Part shown: positions 25,595 to 33,587 of the stretch, piece by piece
How the letters are laid out: each line of letters opens with the position of its first letter
Position numbering within the stretch: position 1 is the stretch's first letter
Assembly: GCA_913048135.1 (NCBI GenBank)
Contig: CAJWVY010000004.1
Coordinates: 1 to 43,937, forward strand
Reading direction: 5' to 3'
Source: an uncultured Verrucomicrobiales bacterium
GTDB lineage: Bacteria > Verrucomicrobiota > Verrucomicrobiia > Limisphaerales > UBA1100
Length of the DNA stretch: 43,937 nt
The notes under the pieces: generated by a model
Databases searched by the model: none
What the model was told of the DNA's origin: nothing
The model's input: the letters and a program-made list of their open reading frames with translations, nothing else
Made by a program: the position numbers and the translations under genes

Positions 25595-26010
25595 TGGCGC
25601 TCCCCCAAAAGTTGCCGGAATTCGTTTTAGTAGCGCTCGTCTGCCTGATGATCGGTTATGGCACCGGCTCTGTGCTCACTGAACGAAAAAAAATGGTAAC
25701 CCTCGAACATAGTGTCACGCTCCGCTGGAGCGACGGCGTGTTCGATGAGCCAGTCCTGGGGGCTCACGTTTTTTTGGAGCCGCATATGAATGGCAAATCC
25801 GTACGACTGCGCGTGTATATTGGCCGCAGCCAACCCAAATTTTTCATGCCTGGCCGCATTGGCGAAATCGATGTCGTCCGCACGCCGGAAGATGCCGCAA
25901 CTAAATGGAGCCGAATCGAATGGCGCGAAGACGGCCTGCACGTGGGCGTCGACGGCAACCGCACGCGCCTATTTGTTCCACAGGAAGATATTAAACCGGT
26001 CCTCCAATGA
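25594..26010 (+). CDS. Uncharacterised single-pass membrane-anchored protein
   Basis: 138 residues. An N-terminal hydrophobic helix at about residues 9-27 (FVLVALVCLMIGYGTGSVL) is followed by a basic stretch and then a globular, beta-rich part rich in valine and arginine. The helix could be an uncleaved anchor or signal peptide. The frame is coupled on both sides (1-base overlap with argA, 4-base overlap with the L,D-transpeptidase gene), which supports it being real. I recognise no family. Because it precedes a leader-less L,D-transpeptidase, a partner or anchor role is conceivable, but that is inference only. Confidence 0.7.
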   Translation: MALPQKLPEFVLVALVCLMIGYGTGSVLTERKKMVTLEHSVTLRWSDGVFDEPVLGAHVFLEPHMNGKSVRLRVYIGRSQPKFFMPGRIGEIDVVRTPEDAATKWSRIEWREDGLHVGVDGNRTRLFVPQEDIKPVLQ

Positions 26011-26525
26011 ATCTGCCAACGGCATTTCTGGAGGCTTGCGAGCAGCACGGCCACACGCCCACCGAACACTGCCTCCATGTTCAGGTAACCGCCCAAACGC
26101 TGACCCATTATCATGGCGACCAATCCAACACCTTGACCGCATCCACCGCGGTCAACGGCACCGGTCAACAGGCGGGGTCCTTCCAAACACCGCTCGGACT
26201 GCATCGAGTCTGCGAAAAAATTGGCGACAACGAACCCGTCGGCACGGTCTTCAAGGGACGCCAACCCGTTCGCCATAATGGCAAAGGCGACCCCACAGCC
26301 CTGATCACCGATCGAATTCTTTGGCTGGAAGGATTGGAGCCCGGTTTCAATTCGGGCTGCAAGGTCGATAGCCGCCAGCGTTACATTTACATCCACGGAA
26401 TTGGAGACGAATCCCGCCTGGGCCAACCCAATTCGCAGGGCTGCATCCATCTTGGTGCAGCTGATCTACTCCCTCTGTTCGATACCATTCCAGAAGGCAC
26501 GTTGGTGTTAATTACCGAAAACTGA
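26007..26525 (+). CDS. L,D-transpeptidase (YkuD domain) without signal peptide
   Basis: 172 residues made almost entirely of a YkuD-type domain. The early blocks LTASTAVNGTGQQAGSFQTP and LGLHRVCEKIGD match a known short L,D-transpeptidase subfamily, as do DRILWLEGLEPGFN and VDSRQRYIYIHGIGDE. The catalytic cysteine lies in SQGCIHL; most members have SHGCIR, so the histidine and arginine beside the cysteine are replaced by Q and H. No signal peptide is present, although the family normally acts on peptidoglycan outside the membrane. The ATGA overlap with the upstream anchored gene links the two. It is either a cytoplasmic relative or is exported in an unusual way; activity is uncertain because of the changed motif. 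Confidence 0.85.
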   Translation: MNLPTAFLEACEQHGHTPTEHCLHVQVTAQTLTHYHGDQSNTLTASTAVNGTGQQAGSFQTPLGLHRVCEKIGDNEPVGTVFKGRQPVRHNGKGDPTALITDRILWLEGLEPGFNSGCKVDSRQRYIYIHGIGDESRLGQPNSQGCIHLGAADLLPLFDTIPEGTLVLITEN

Positions 26526-26565
26526 CTTTTGCCCACCTCGACCACAGGCTATCCTGCCCTTCCCG

Positions 26566-27831
26566 ATGAGTTTAGCTGAAGACATGACTGCGCTGGCATT
26601 GGCCGCCAAGAACGCAGCCCGCCTCATGCCCCGCTTGAGCACAGATGAAAAGAACCGTTGTCTCAACGCGATGGCAAATGCCTTGGAGGCCCAATCTCAA
26701 GCCATCCAGGACGCCAACGCGAAAGATTTGGAAACGGCACGGGAAATGGATCTGTCCCAAGCCATGATCGATCGCCTGCTGCTTGATGAACAACGGGTTG
26801 CCGGAATGGCCCAAGGATTGCGCGAGGTCGCCGAGCTGCCAGATCCCGTGGGGCGCGTATTGGAAGAAACGGATCGTCCCAGCGGCTTAAAGCTTAAAAA
26901 GGTCACTTGCCCGATTGGCGTGGTGGTAATGATTTACGAATCGCGTCCCAACGTCACCGCTGATGCCGCCGGACTTTGCTTCAAATCCGGCAATGCGACT
27001 ATTTTACGGGGCGGCAAAGAAGCGCTCAACTCAAACCAAATCATTGCCCGACTGATGGTTGAGGCGGGCCAATCAGCGTGCGAACACTTTCCGTCGGAGG
27101 CGATCCAAGTCGTTCCCACTACCGACCGCGCTGCCATTCCCGAACTGCTGGCACTCACCGAACTCGTAGATCTCTGCATCCCCCGTGGTGGCGAAGGCCT
27201 GATTCGTGCCGTCGCCGAATGCTCGCGCGTTCCCGTCATCAAACATTACAAGGGCATCTGCAGCGTCTACCTCGATGGCTCCGCCGATGGCGACAAGGCC
27301 GTGGCCATCACAGTGAACTCCAAAACCCATCGCACCGGTGTTTGCAATGCCATGGAAACTCTGTTGGTGGATAGCCGGTCCGCCGAGCAACTACTGCCCG
27401 CCGTCGGACAAGCCTTGGCAGAAAAAGGCGTGGAAATGCGCAGCTGCCCGCAAGCGAAAGCCATTCTCGGTGATCTTGCCGTCGAAGCCACCAACGAGGA
27501 TTGGGACACGGAATATCTGGATCTCATCTGTTCAGTACGTGTGGTTGACGGGGTGGATGGCGCCTTGGAACATATCAATAGGCATGGCTCCGGCCACACC
27601 GAATCCATCGTTACTGAAGACGAAGCCACCGCCCGTCGGTTCCAGCTCGAAGCCGATACCTCAACCGTGTTTTGGAATGCCTCCACGCGGTTCTCTGATG
27701 GCGGTGAATTCGGTATGGGCGCGGAGATTGGGATCAGCACCGACAAGATCGGCGCGCGCGGCCCCATGGGCTTGGCTGAACTCACCACCTACAAATGGCT
27801 CGGCGAAGGCGCCGGCCTCACCCGCGCCTAA
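26566..27831 (+). CDS. proA: Glutamate-5-semialdehyde dehydrogenase (gamma-glutamyl phosphate reductase)
   Basis: 421 residues, the standard length. ProA reduces glutamyl-5-phosphate with NADPH, following ProB. Recognisable parts are the N-terminal LSTDEKNRCLNAMANAL, the cofactor-binding PIGVVVMIYESRPNVT, the GNATILRGGKEA segment, the active-site cysteine in RTGVCNAMETLLVD, and the C-terminal FGMGAEIGISTDKIGARGPMG. ProB is encoded about 9 kb away on the opposite strand, an unusual split for a pathway often found as proBA. A TATCCT hexamer lies 10 bases before the ATG. The TAA overlaps the ATG of the next gene by one base. Confidence 0.96.
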   Translation: MSLAEDMTALALAAKNAARLMPRLSTDEKNRCLNAMANALEAQSQAIQDANAKDLETAREMDLSQAMIDRLLLDEQRVAGMAQGLREVAELPDPVGRVLEETDRPSGLKLKKVTCPIGVVVMIYESRPNVTADAAGLCFKSGNATILRGGKEALNSNQIIARLMVEAGQSACEHFPSEAIQVVPTTDRAAIPELLALTELVDLCIPRGGEGLIRAVAECSRVPVIKHYKGICSVYLDGSADGDKAVAITVNSKTHRTGVCNAMETLLVDSRSAEQLLPAVGQALAEKGVEMRSCPQAKAILGDLAVEATNEDWDTEYLDLICSVRVVDGVDGALEHINRHGSGHTESIVTEDEATARRFQLEADTSTVFWNASTRFSDGGEFGMGAEIGISTDKIGARGPMGLAELTTYKWLGEGAGLTRA

Positions 27832-29126
27832 TGCAGGCCGCCGACCAAGCCAAGGCCATCCGGGATCAACTCCCCCCAGACGGCCTGTTCGCCGGCCACG
27901 AATGGCGAATGCCGGTGGAGCCGTTTCCGCTGGAGGAAAAATTCGTCCGCGATCTGAAACAACTGGGCCGCGTACTGCATCAGTTTTATCGCGCAGCCGA
28001 TTTACTTTACCGACACAGCGTGGCGGGCAAACAACCGGCGTGGATCGCCGAATGGCTGGAACGTGGCAAACCCGAAAGCGTCATTCAGCGACAACGTGAT
28101 GAGGCGTTCAAGACCGCTTTACCCCGGGTCATTCGACCGGATATTTTGTTCACCGAAAACGGCTGGCACATCACCGAACTGGACAGTGTGCCCGGCGGCA
28201 TTGGCCTGACTGGCTGGCTGAATGCCACCTATCCCAATGCCCTTGGCGGATGCAGAGGTATCACGGAAGGATTCGCGGGGATCTTTGCCAAAACCGGCTC
28301 AGTGCATCTGATGGTTTCCGAGGAATCCGCCACGTATCGGCCGGAAATGGAATGGCTCGCGAAGCAGCTGGGCGAACGGTTTTCCGTGTGTGCCCCACGA
28401 GAAAGTCATCTTGCTGATGGAGATTCGGCGTATCGTTTTTTCGAGCTGTTTGATTTACCGAACATCCCCGAAGCGGATGCGTTACTGGATCGTGCGGCAA
28501 CGGGCGACATTCATCTCACCGCTCCGCCCAAAACCCATCTCGAAGAGAAGATGCTGTTCGCCCTGTTCTGTAACCGGAACCTGCGCGATTTTTGGCAGCG
28601 CGAATTGGGCGGTAAGTTCATGCGTTTACTGGAAAAAGTGATTCCACAAACGTGGCTCATTGATCCGGCTCCGCTTCCTCCGCACGCGGCTATTCCCGGG
28701 CTCGAACTAACGGACTGGCGTCAACTTGCCGATTTGTCCCAAAAAGATCGCCAGCTAATCCTGAAACTCTCGGGCTTCAACGAACGCGCCTGGGGTGCCC
28801 GCAGTGTGCGGCTCGGAGCGGATCTCCCGCGCGACGAATGGGCCGCCGCCGTCCACGAAGCCATCGACCACTTTGACACCACTCCATGGATTTTACAGCG
28901 GTATGAGAAACCGCGTACGGTTCAACACGATTGGTTTGATTTTGACCGTAATGAATTGATCCCCATGACTGGCCGCGCTCGATTGTGCCCGTATTACTTT
29001 GCGCAGGGAGAAAACGAAGTGAAGCTGAGCGGCGTGCTCGCGACGATTTGTCCAGCCGACAAGAAAATCATTCACGGAATGAAAGATGCCATCCTCGCAC
29101 CGTGCAGCATGGCCGAGCGGTACTAA
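27831..29126 (+). CDS. Uncharacterised protein with ATP-grasp-like (glutathionylspermidine synthase-like) pattern
   Basis: 431 residues, translationally coupled to proA (TAATG). No family is certain. The sequence order resembles glutathionylspermidine-synthase-like or circularly permuted ATP-grasp ligases: an acidic ELDSVPGG segment near residue 120, a middle helical part with THLEEKMLFALFCNRNLRDF near residues 235-255, then LILKLSGFNERAWGARSV near residues 305-323, which looks like an ATP-binding lysine plus glycine-rich loop, followed by PWILQRYEKPR and a C-terminal metal-site-like stretch. If correct, it would join a carboxylate to an amine using ATP, possibly on glutamate or a peptide, given proA next to it. 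There is no signal peptide or membrane segment. Treat the function as unknown. Confidence 0.6.
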   Translation: MQAADQAKAIRDQLPPDGLFAGHEWRMPVEPFPLEEKFVRDLKQLGRVLHQFYRAADLLYRHSVAGKQPAWIAEWLERGKPESVIQRQRDEAFKTALPRVIRPDILFTENGWHITELDSVPGGIGLTGWLNATYPNALGGCRGITEGFAGIFAKTGSVHLMVSEESATYRPEMEWLAKQLGERFSVCAPRESHLADGDSAYRFFELFDLPNIPEADALLDRAATGDIHLTAPPKTHLEEKMLFALFCNRNLRDFWQRELGGKFMRLLEKVIPQTWLIDPAPLPPHAAIPGLELTDWRQLADLSQKDRQLILKLSGFNERAWGARSVRLGADLPRDEWAAAVHEAIDHFDTTPWILQRYEKPRTVQHDWFDFDRNELIPMTGRARLCPYYFAQGENEVKLSGVLATICPADKKIIHGMKDAILAPCSMAERY

Positions 29127-30110
29127 TCAACGCTCGTGTTTCGGAATATCCGTTGGCGACTCCGAGGACACCTGACCGCGAACTATTTCACGCTGCGTCG
29201 ATAGACTGGCCGGATCCGTAAGATGCTTTTGCAAGCGCTGATCGAATTGAGGCGGCTCAAAGCGACCAGCTCCAAACGGCGCAGGGTATTCAAAGCTAGG
29301 CTGGATCGGGGAAGGAGACCGCGTGGGGACTGGCTTGAGCCCATTCCCCGGTGGTGGTTTGGGGTTGTCCCCGGCTTTACTCGGCTTTTCGGCTTCCCCA
29401 CCAATGCCGGGCCGATAATTGGAGCCGGACGGACGGACCACCGAAACTGTACTGCCATTACCGGCATCACTTTTTTTATCCAACTCCAGCGGAAACGTCT
29501 GACCGCGCACAAGCACTTCCACCAAACCTTGGCTAAGATCAATTTTCGTAACCTCCACCCCGTGCAACTCGTCGCCCACCGCCAGAAAAACATACTCGGC
29601 CTTCCCTCCTCGCGGAGGACTGATGCGCAGAACAGCTCGTTGATTTCCACGCAAGGTAGAAATGCCCGCCAATTGAGGCACGCCGACAGTTCTGGGCGCC
29701 ACGATCTCCGGCTCGGCTTCCTCTGGTTCCGGCTTGGTCAAGCGAAAGGGATCTTTGCGTGGGATCACAGAAAAAGCTCCCAAATTGGCTGGGATTTCCT
29801 GCTTCACCTCGGCAACGGAATTCGTGCCTGAGGCAACTGGCGGCGCATTGGTCGAACCAACGACTTCCGGCACAAGAACGGTGTTGGTGGTGACTGATGG
29901 GGAATTGGTCGAACCAACGACTTCCGGCACAAGAACGGTGTTGGTAGTGACTGATGGGGAATTGGTTGTAATGGAGACCGCATTAGTCACGGTCGTGGTC
30001 GCATTGGTGGTCACGGCAGGTATGGCTACTCCATCAGCCCACAGTTCAACCGTTGAAGCTAATATCAGAAGAAATACTCTGAATGCCCCCGCATCCATGG
30101 AGGTAGACAT
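29127..30110 (-). CDS. Exported, repeat-containing protein of unknown function
   Basis: 327 residues from the ATG at 30110; ATG at 30098 also gives a good signal peptide (AFRVFLLILASTVELWA). A threonine/valine/asparagine-rich region follows at residues about 30-90, with two near-identical 19-residue copies (PSVTTNTVLVPEVVGSTN) and a degenerate third. Then comes a compact domain near residues 145-225 with a pattern of type VGVPQLAGISTLRGNQRAVLR and VGDELHGVEV, reminiscent of the PilP/GspC-like domain used in type IV pilus and secretion complexes, but this is weak. The remainder is proline-rich and probably disordered. It lies about 90 bases after ilvC on the same strand. Its start adjoins the 3' end of the convergent ATP-grasp-like gene with no gap at the far end. 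Confidence 0.7.
   Translation of the reverse strand: MSTSMDAGAFRVFLLILASTVELWADGVAIPAVTTNATTTVTNAVSITTNSPSVTTNTVLVPEVVGSTNSPSVTTNTVLVPEVVGSTNAPPVASGTNSVAEVKQEIPANLGAFSVIPRKDPFRLTKPEPEEAEPEIVAPRTVGVPQLAGISTLRGNQRAVLRISPPRGGKAEYVFLAVGDELHGVEVTKIDLSQGLVEVLVRGQTFPLELDKKSDAGNGSTVSVVRPSGSNYRPGIGGEAEKPSKAGDNPKPPPGNGLKPVPTRSPSPIQPSFEYPAPFGAGRFEPPQFDQRLQKHLTDPASLSTQREIVRGQVSSESPTDIPKHER
29847..29960. repeat. Two tandem 57-base copies within the exported protein gene
   Basis: Positions 29847-29903 and 29904-29960 are identical except for one base and a partial third copy follows. The period is a multiple of three, so each copy adds 19 residues without shifting the frame. Such near-identical copies suggest recent duplication by slippage or unequal recombination, and copy number may vary among strains. 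Confidence 0.9.
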
Positions 30111-30120
30111 AGTAGGGAAT

Positions 30121-30143
30121 CGCTCGTTTTGCGAGCGTTTTTT
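30121..30143 (+). terminator. Rho-independent terminator-like hairpin
   Basis: The stem CGCTCG (30121-30126) pairs with CGAGCG (30132-30137) across a 5-base loop and is followed by six T (30138-30143). The orientation is for plus-strand transcripts, yet the nearest plus-strand gene ends about 1 kb upstream and a minus-strand gene starts right beside it. It may stop antisense transcription over that gene, or it may be a stem that acts in the minus-strand leader. Confidence 0.55.
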
Positions 30144-30150
30144 ATGAGCA

Positions 30151-30188
30151 CCGCCTGACCGCATCATTTGTTAGACGCAATCAGGCGG
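30151..30188. repeat. Inverted repeat between ilvC and the exported protein gene
   Basis: CCGCCTGA (30151-30158) is the exact reverse complement of TCAGGCGG (30181-30188), separated by 22 bases. Neither side is followed by a T run in either direction. It could be an operator, an mRNA stem or a terminator remnant downstream of ilvC. Confidence 0.45.
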
Positions 30189-30201
30189 CAAAAGTTACCC
30201 C

Positions 30202-31227
<1,026 letters not shown>

Positions 31228-31248
31228 TGTCTTTAGCGATAAATAAAA

Positions 31249-31722
31249 TTAAGAACGCGGCAGGGCCACCTTGCCCGTGCGCGTGAGATCCAATACCCCG
31301 AAATTATCCATCAAGGCCACGAACTTGTTAACCTTACTTTCGTTACCGGTCACCTCAATGGTCATGGTCTTCGACTGCACATCCACAATCTTGGCGCGGA
31401 AAATATCCGTGATCTGCATAACCTCCGAACGGTTCTTGGCGGTGGCCTTAACCCGCACCATAACCAGCTCGCGATCAATGTACTCATGCTCGCGGAAATC
31501 GGTGATCTCCAACACGTTGACCAGTTTATAAAGTTGCCGAACAATCTGCTCCACCGTGGCGTCATCCCCACGCGTCACAATCGTCATGCGGGATTTTTTA
31601 GGATCATGCGTTGGAGCCACGTTCAGCGAATCGATGTTGTAGCCGCGGCCACTGAACATCCCCGCCACTCGTGTGAGCACGCCAAAGGTGTTTTCCACCA
31701 AAACTGAAATCGTATGTCGCAT
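31249..31722 (-). CDS. ilvN: Acetolactate synthase small (regulatory) subunit
   Basis: 157 residues. The N-terminal ACT domain has HTISVLVENTFGVLTRVAGMFSGRGYNI, the site for valine feedback in known IlvN/IlvH proteins, followed by RMTIVTRGDD. The C-terminal half (about 85-157) is the ALS_ss_C domain. The ATG at 31722 gives MRHTISV, the usual start; the frame is open further upstream. The partner catalytic subunit must lie elsewhere. A promoter-like pair lies 23 bases upstream of the start, in the gap after the MBL gene. Confidence 0.95.
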   Translation of the reverse strand: MRHTISVLVENTFGVLTRVAGMFSGRGYNIDSLNVAPTHDPKKSRMTIVTRGDDATVEQIVRQLYKLVNVLEITDFREHEYIDRELVMVRVKATAKNRSEVMQITDIFRAKIVDVQSKTMTIEVTGNESKVNKFVALMDNFGVLDLTRTGKVALPRS

Positions 31723-31745
31723 GATTCCGGATTTCCGGGCCGCGC

Positions 31746-31774
31746 AACCTAGCAATGCCCCAAGAGGGGGTCAA
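31746..31774 (-). promoter_or_regulatory. Candidate promoter of ilvN-ilvC
   Basis: On the minus strand TTGACC (31774-31769), a 17-base spacer and TAGGTT (31751-31746) precede the ilvN ATG by 23 bases. The predicted leader is about 16 bases, too short for an attenuator. This is the clearest case here that is not leaderless. A CCCC/GGGG short dyad lies within the spacer. Confidence 0.5.
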
Positions 31775-31805
31775 TGTTATTCACAGGAAAAACCGGGGCA
31801 AAACA

Positions 31806-32624
31806 TTAAAAAAACGGATTGTGCGCCCGCTCCTCACCCACGGTTGTCAATGGTCCATGCCCCGGGCAAATCAGCGTGTCTTCCGGCAGAGCCAGAATTT
31901 CCGTCCGCACCTTTTCCTGAGCCAAAGCCGGTGTCTCGAAATCTTTCCCCATGGACCCCGCAAAAACAGCATCGCCCACCACCGCCACTGCCGGTGCAGC
32001 ATTGGCCCAGCCCTCAACCACATACGTTACTCCATCAGCTGCATGACCCGGTGTCAGGCGCGGTGTTATTTTCAAAGTCCCGACTTCAATCACGCCCCCT
32101 TCCTGCACACGGCTCTTCTCCGGAGCGCCCTCATTATTTGTGTGCAGCCGAATGTCGGGCCATCGTTTGCGCACATCCCCCATCGCCGCCACATGATCTC
32201 CGTGCATGTGAGTGATCATGAGATGTTCGACCTTCAAATCCTCTAGCTCAACCAACGCAAAAATATCATCCGCATACCAACCCGTATCGAACACTGTCGC
32301 CTGACGAGTCACCGGATCCCACACCACAAAGCTGTTCACCTCAAATCCTTCAGACGTCGTGATCAACCGCAACTCCGCCCATCTGGATAAATCAACCTCG
32401 GCCGGCACCCAGCCATCAGCCACCTTCACAGCTTTCCCGGCATCCAATCCCACCAATTCAGCCAAGGCCACCACGTTGACCTCCCGATCAATCAGCCCTT
32501 CAGTTTCCCAAGCCTGCAATTCCTCTACCGCAAGACCGGCCACCTCGGCACATTGGGCCAAGTCCGTCTTGGTTTGCAAACGCGCCTTGCGACAGATGTC
32601 GCCGATATGATCTTCCAGCGGCAT
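31806..32624 (-). CDS. MBL-fold metallo-hydrolase with N-terminal helix-turn-helix-like domain
   Basis: 272 residues. The C-terminal part (about 85-272) is a metallo-beta-lactamase domain with the zinc motif THMHGDH, then TPGHAADG, VVGDAVFAG and the final PGHGPLTT, so a two-metal hydrolase is likely. The N-terminal 70 residues are unusual: IGDICRKARLQTKTDLAQCA and VEELQAWETEGLIDREVN resemble an XRE-type helix-turn-helix found before an enzyme domain. The ATG at 32624 is preferred over a TTG two codons before. The substrate is unknown; glyoxalase II-like, lactonase-like and RNA-type hydrolases all share this motif. It is divergent from the TPR gene and 83 bases upstream of ilvN on the same strand. 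Confidence 0.85.
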   Translation of the reverse strand: MPLEDHIGDICRKARLQTKTDLAQCAEVAGLAVEELQAWETEGLIDREVNVVALAELVGLDAGKAVKVADGWVPAEVDLSRWAELRLITTSEGFEVNSFVVWDPVTRQATVFDTGWYADDIFALVELEDLKVEHLMITHMHGDHVAAMGDVRKRWPDIRLHTNNEGAPEKSRVQEGGVIEVGTLKITPRLTPGHAADGVTYVVEGWANAAPAVAVVGDAVFAGSMGKDFETPALAQEKVRTEILALPEDTLICPGHGPLTTVGEERAHNPFF

Positions 32625-32630
32625 GGGCAA

Positions 32631-32659
32631 ACCCTAGTGCGCGCAACAGAAGATTGCCA
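32631..32659 (-). promoter_or_regulatory. Candidate promoter of the MBL-fold hydrolase gene
   Basis: On the minus strand TGGCAA (32659-32654), a 17-base spacer and TAGGGT (32636-32631) end exactly 6 bases before the ATG at 32624. The -35 position is the complement of the TTGCCA used by the divergent TPR gene. Confidence 0.4.
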
Positions 32660-32681
32660 GCCTCATCCCGCGCGCTATCAT
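32654..32681 (+). promoter_or_regulatory. Candidate promoter of the TPR protein gene
   Basis: TTGCCA (32654-32659), a 16-base spacer and TATCAT (32676-32681) end exactly 6 bases before the GTG at 32688, supporting a leaderless GTG start. The -35 hexamer overlaps that of the divergent MBL gene. Confidence 0.5.
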
Positions 32682-32687
32682 CCGCCT

Positions 32688-33587
32688 GTGCCCCATTTTC
32701 TTTTTTTCATTGCGTTTAGCGTCGTGAGTCTTCGTCTTGTTGCCGCTGATGCCGAAAAGGAATTCGCCCAAATCCTTCAGGCCGACAACGCCGCCATCAC
32801 CCAAATCACTTCCTGGATTCACAACAACCTCGACCGAATCCAAGAAAATGAAACCGAACGCGATGCCTTGGCGCTACGCATCCGTGACAGACTGGCGCCG
32901 ATTCGCCAGCAGTACCTAGATTTCCTGAAGCGCCACCCGCAGCACGCTCGAGCGCGCGTTGCCTACGGCAGTTTCCTCACGCACATCGACCACCGTCAGG
33001 GGGCTATTGATCAATGGAAACAAGCTCTCAAAACCGATCCCAAGAATGCCGCCGCCCTCAATAACCTCGCCATTCATCTCGGCACCATTGCCCTGCAAAC
33101 CCGACAAACCCGAGGCATTCAGGAAGCCTTCCGCGCACTCGACAAAGCCATCCAGCTCAACCCCAAGGAACCGCTTTACCGACATAACTTCGCCACGCTC
33201 CTTTGCTCCTTCCGGCAACCTGCCGCGCGGTATTACAAAATTAAGCCCCAGCAAATCACCCAGAAAGCCATTGGCGAATATGACGCAGCCATCAAACTGT
33301 CTCCCAAAAAATTCGAGTACGCCGCCGATCGGGCGGAAGCATTTTTAGATCTCATCCCCTTCCCTCACGCCGAAGCCATACGCGCTTGGCAGGCGACACT
33401 GGCCATTGCAGAAACTCCTGATGAACGAGACTGGGCCTACCTGCAAACCGCCATCGCCCATTTCAAAGGCGAACAATGGAACCACGTTACTAGCACTCTG
33501 AAACGAATGACCGGCGAACATCATCAGGCCCTCGCCGGCCAACTCCGGCAAGCCACCGAGGCGAAACTCGATGAGCCTAAGCCTTAA
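32688..33587 (+). CDS. Exported TPR-repeat protein
   Basis: 299 residues from GTG 32688. A signal peptide is likely (FLFFIAFSVVSLRLVAADA, cleavage near residue 22). Helical repeats follow; clear tetratricopeptide-type units are at about residues 85-120 (ARVAYGSFLTHIDHRQGAID plus WKQALKTDPKN), 120-150 and 160-175 (ALDKAIQLNPKEPLYRHNFA) and 200-235 (IGEYDAAIKLSPKKFEYAAD). It probably serves as a protein interaction scaffold in the periplasm or envelope. No enzyme domain is visible. The open frame upstream of the GTG lacks a signal peptide and overlaps the divergent promoter, so it is rejected. It converges on mpl with an 11-base overlap. Confidence 0.8.
   Translation: MPHFLFFIAFSVVSLRLVAADAEKEFAQILQADNAAITQITSWIHNNLDRIQENETERDALALRIRDRLAPIRQQYLDFLKRHPQHARARVAYGSFLTHIDHRQGAIDQWKQALKTDPKNAAALNNLAIHLGTIALQTRQTRGIQEAFRALDKAIQLNPKEPLYRHNFATLLCSFRQPAARYYKIKPQQITQKAIGEYDAAIKLSPKKFEYAADRAEAFLDLIPFPHAEAIRAWQATLAIAETPDERDWAYLQTAIAHFKGEQWNHVTSTLKRMTGEHHQALAGQLRQATEAKLDEPKP

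Noticed and set aside
30168-30180. GTTAGAC-like core resembling an integron attC end
   Set aside because: There is only one core-like heptamer, no matching 5' core, no long imperfect dyad of attC size, and no integrase or cassette array nearby.
31723-31805. Leader peptide/attenuator for the ilvN-ilvC operon
   Set aside because: The predicted promoter leaves only about 16 bases of leader, and no Leu/Val/Ile codon run is present.
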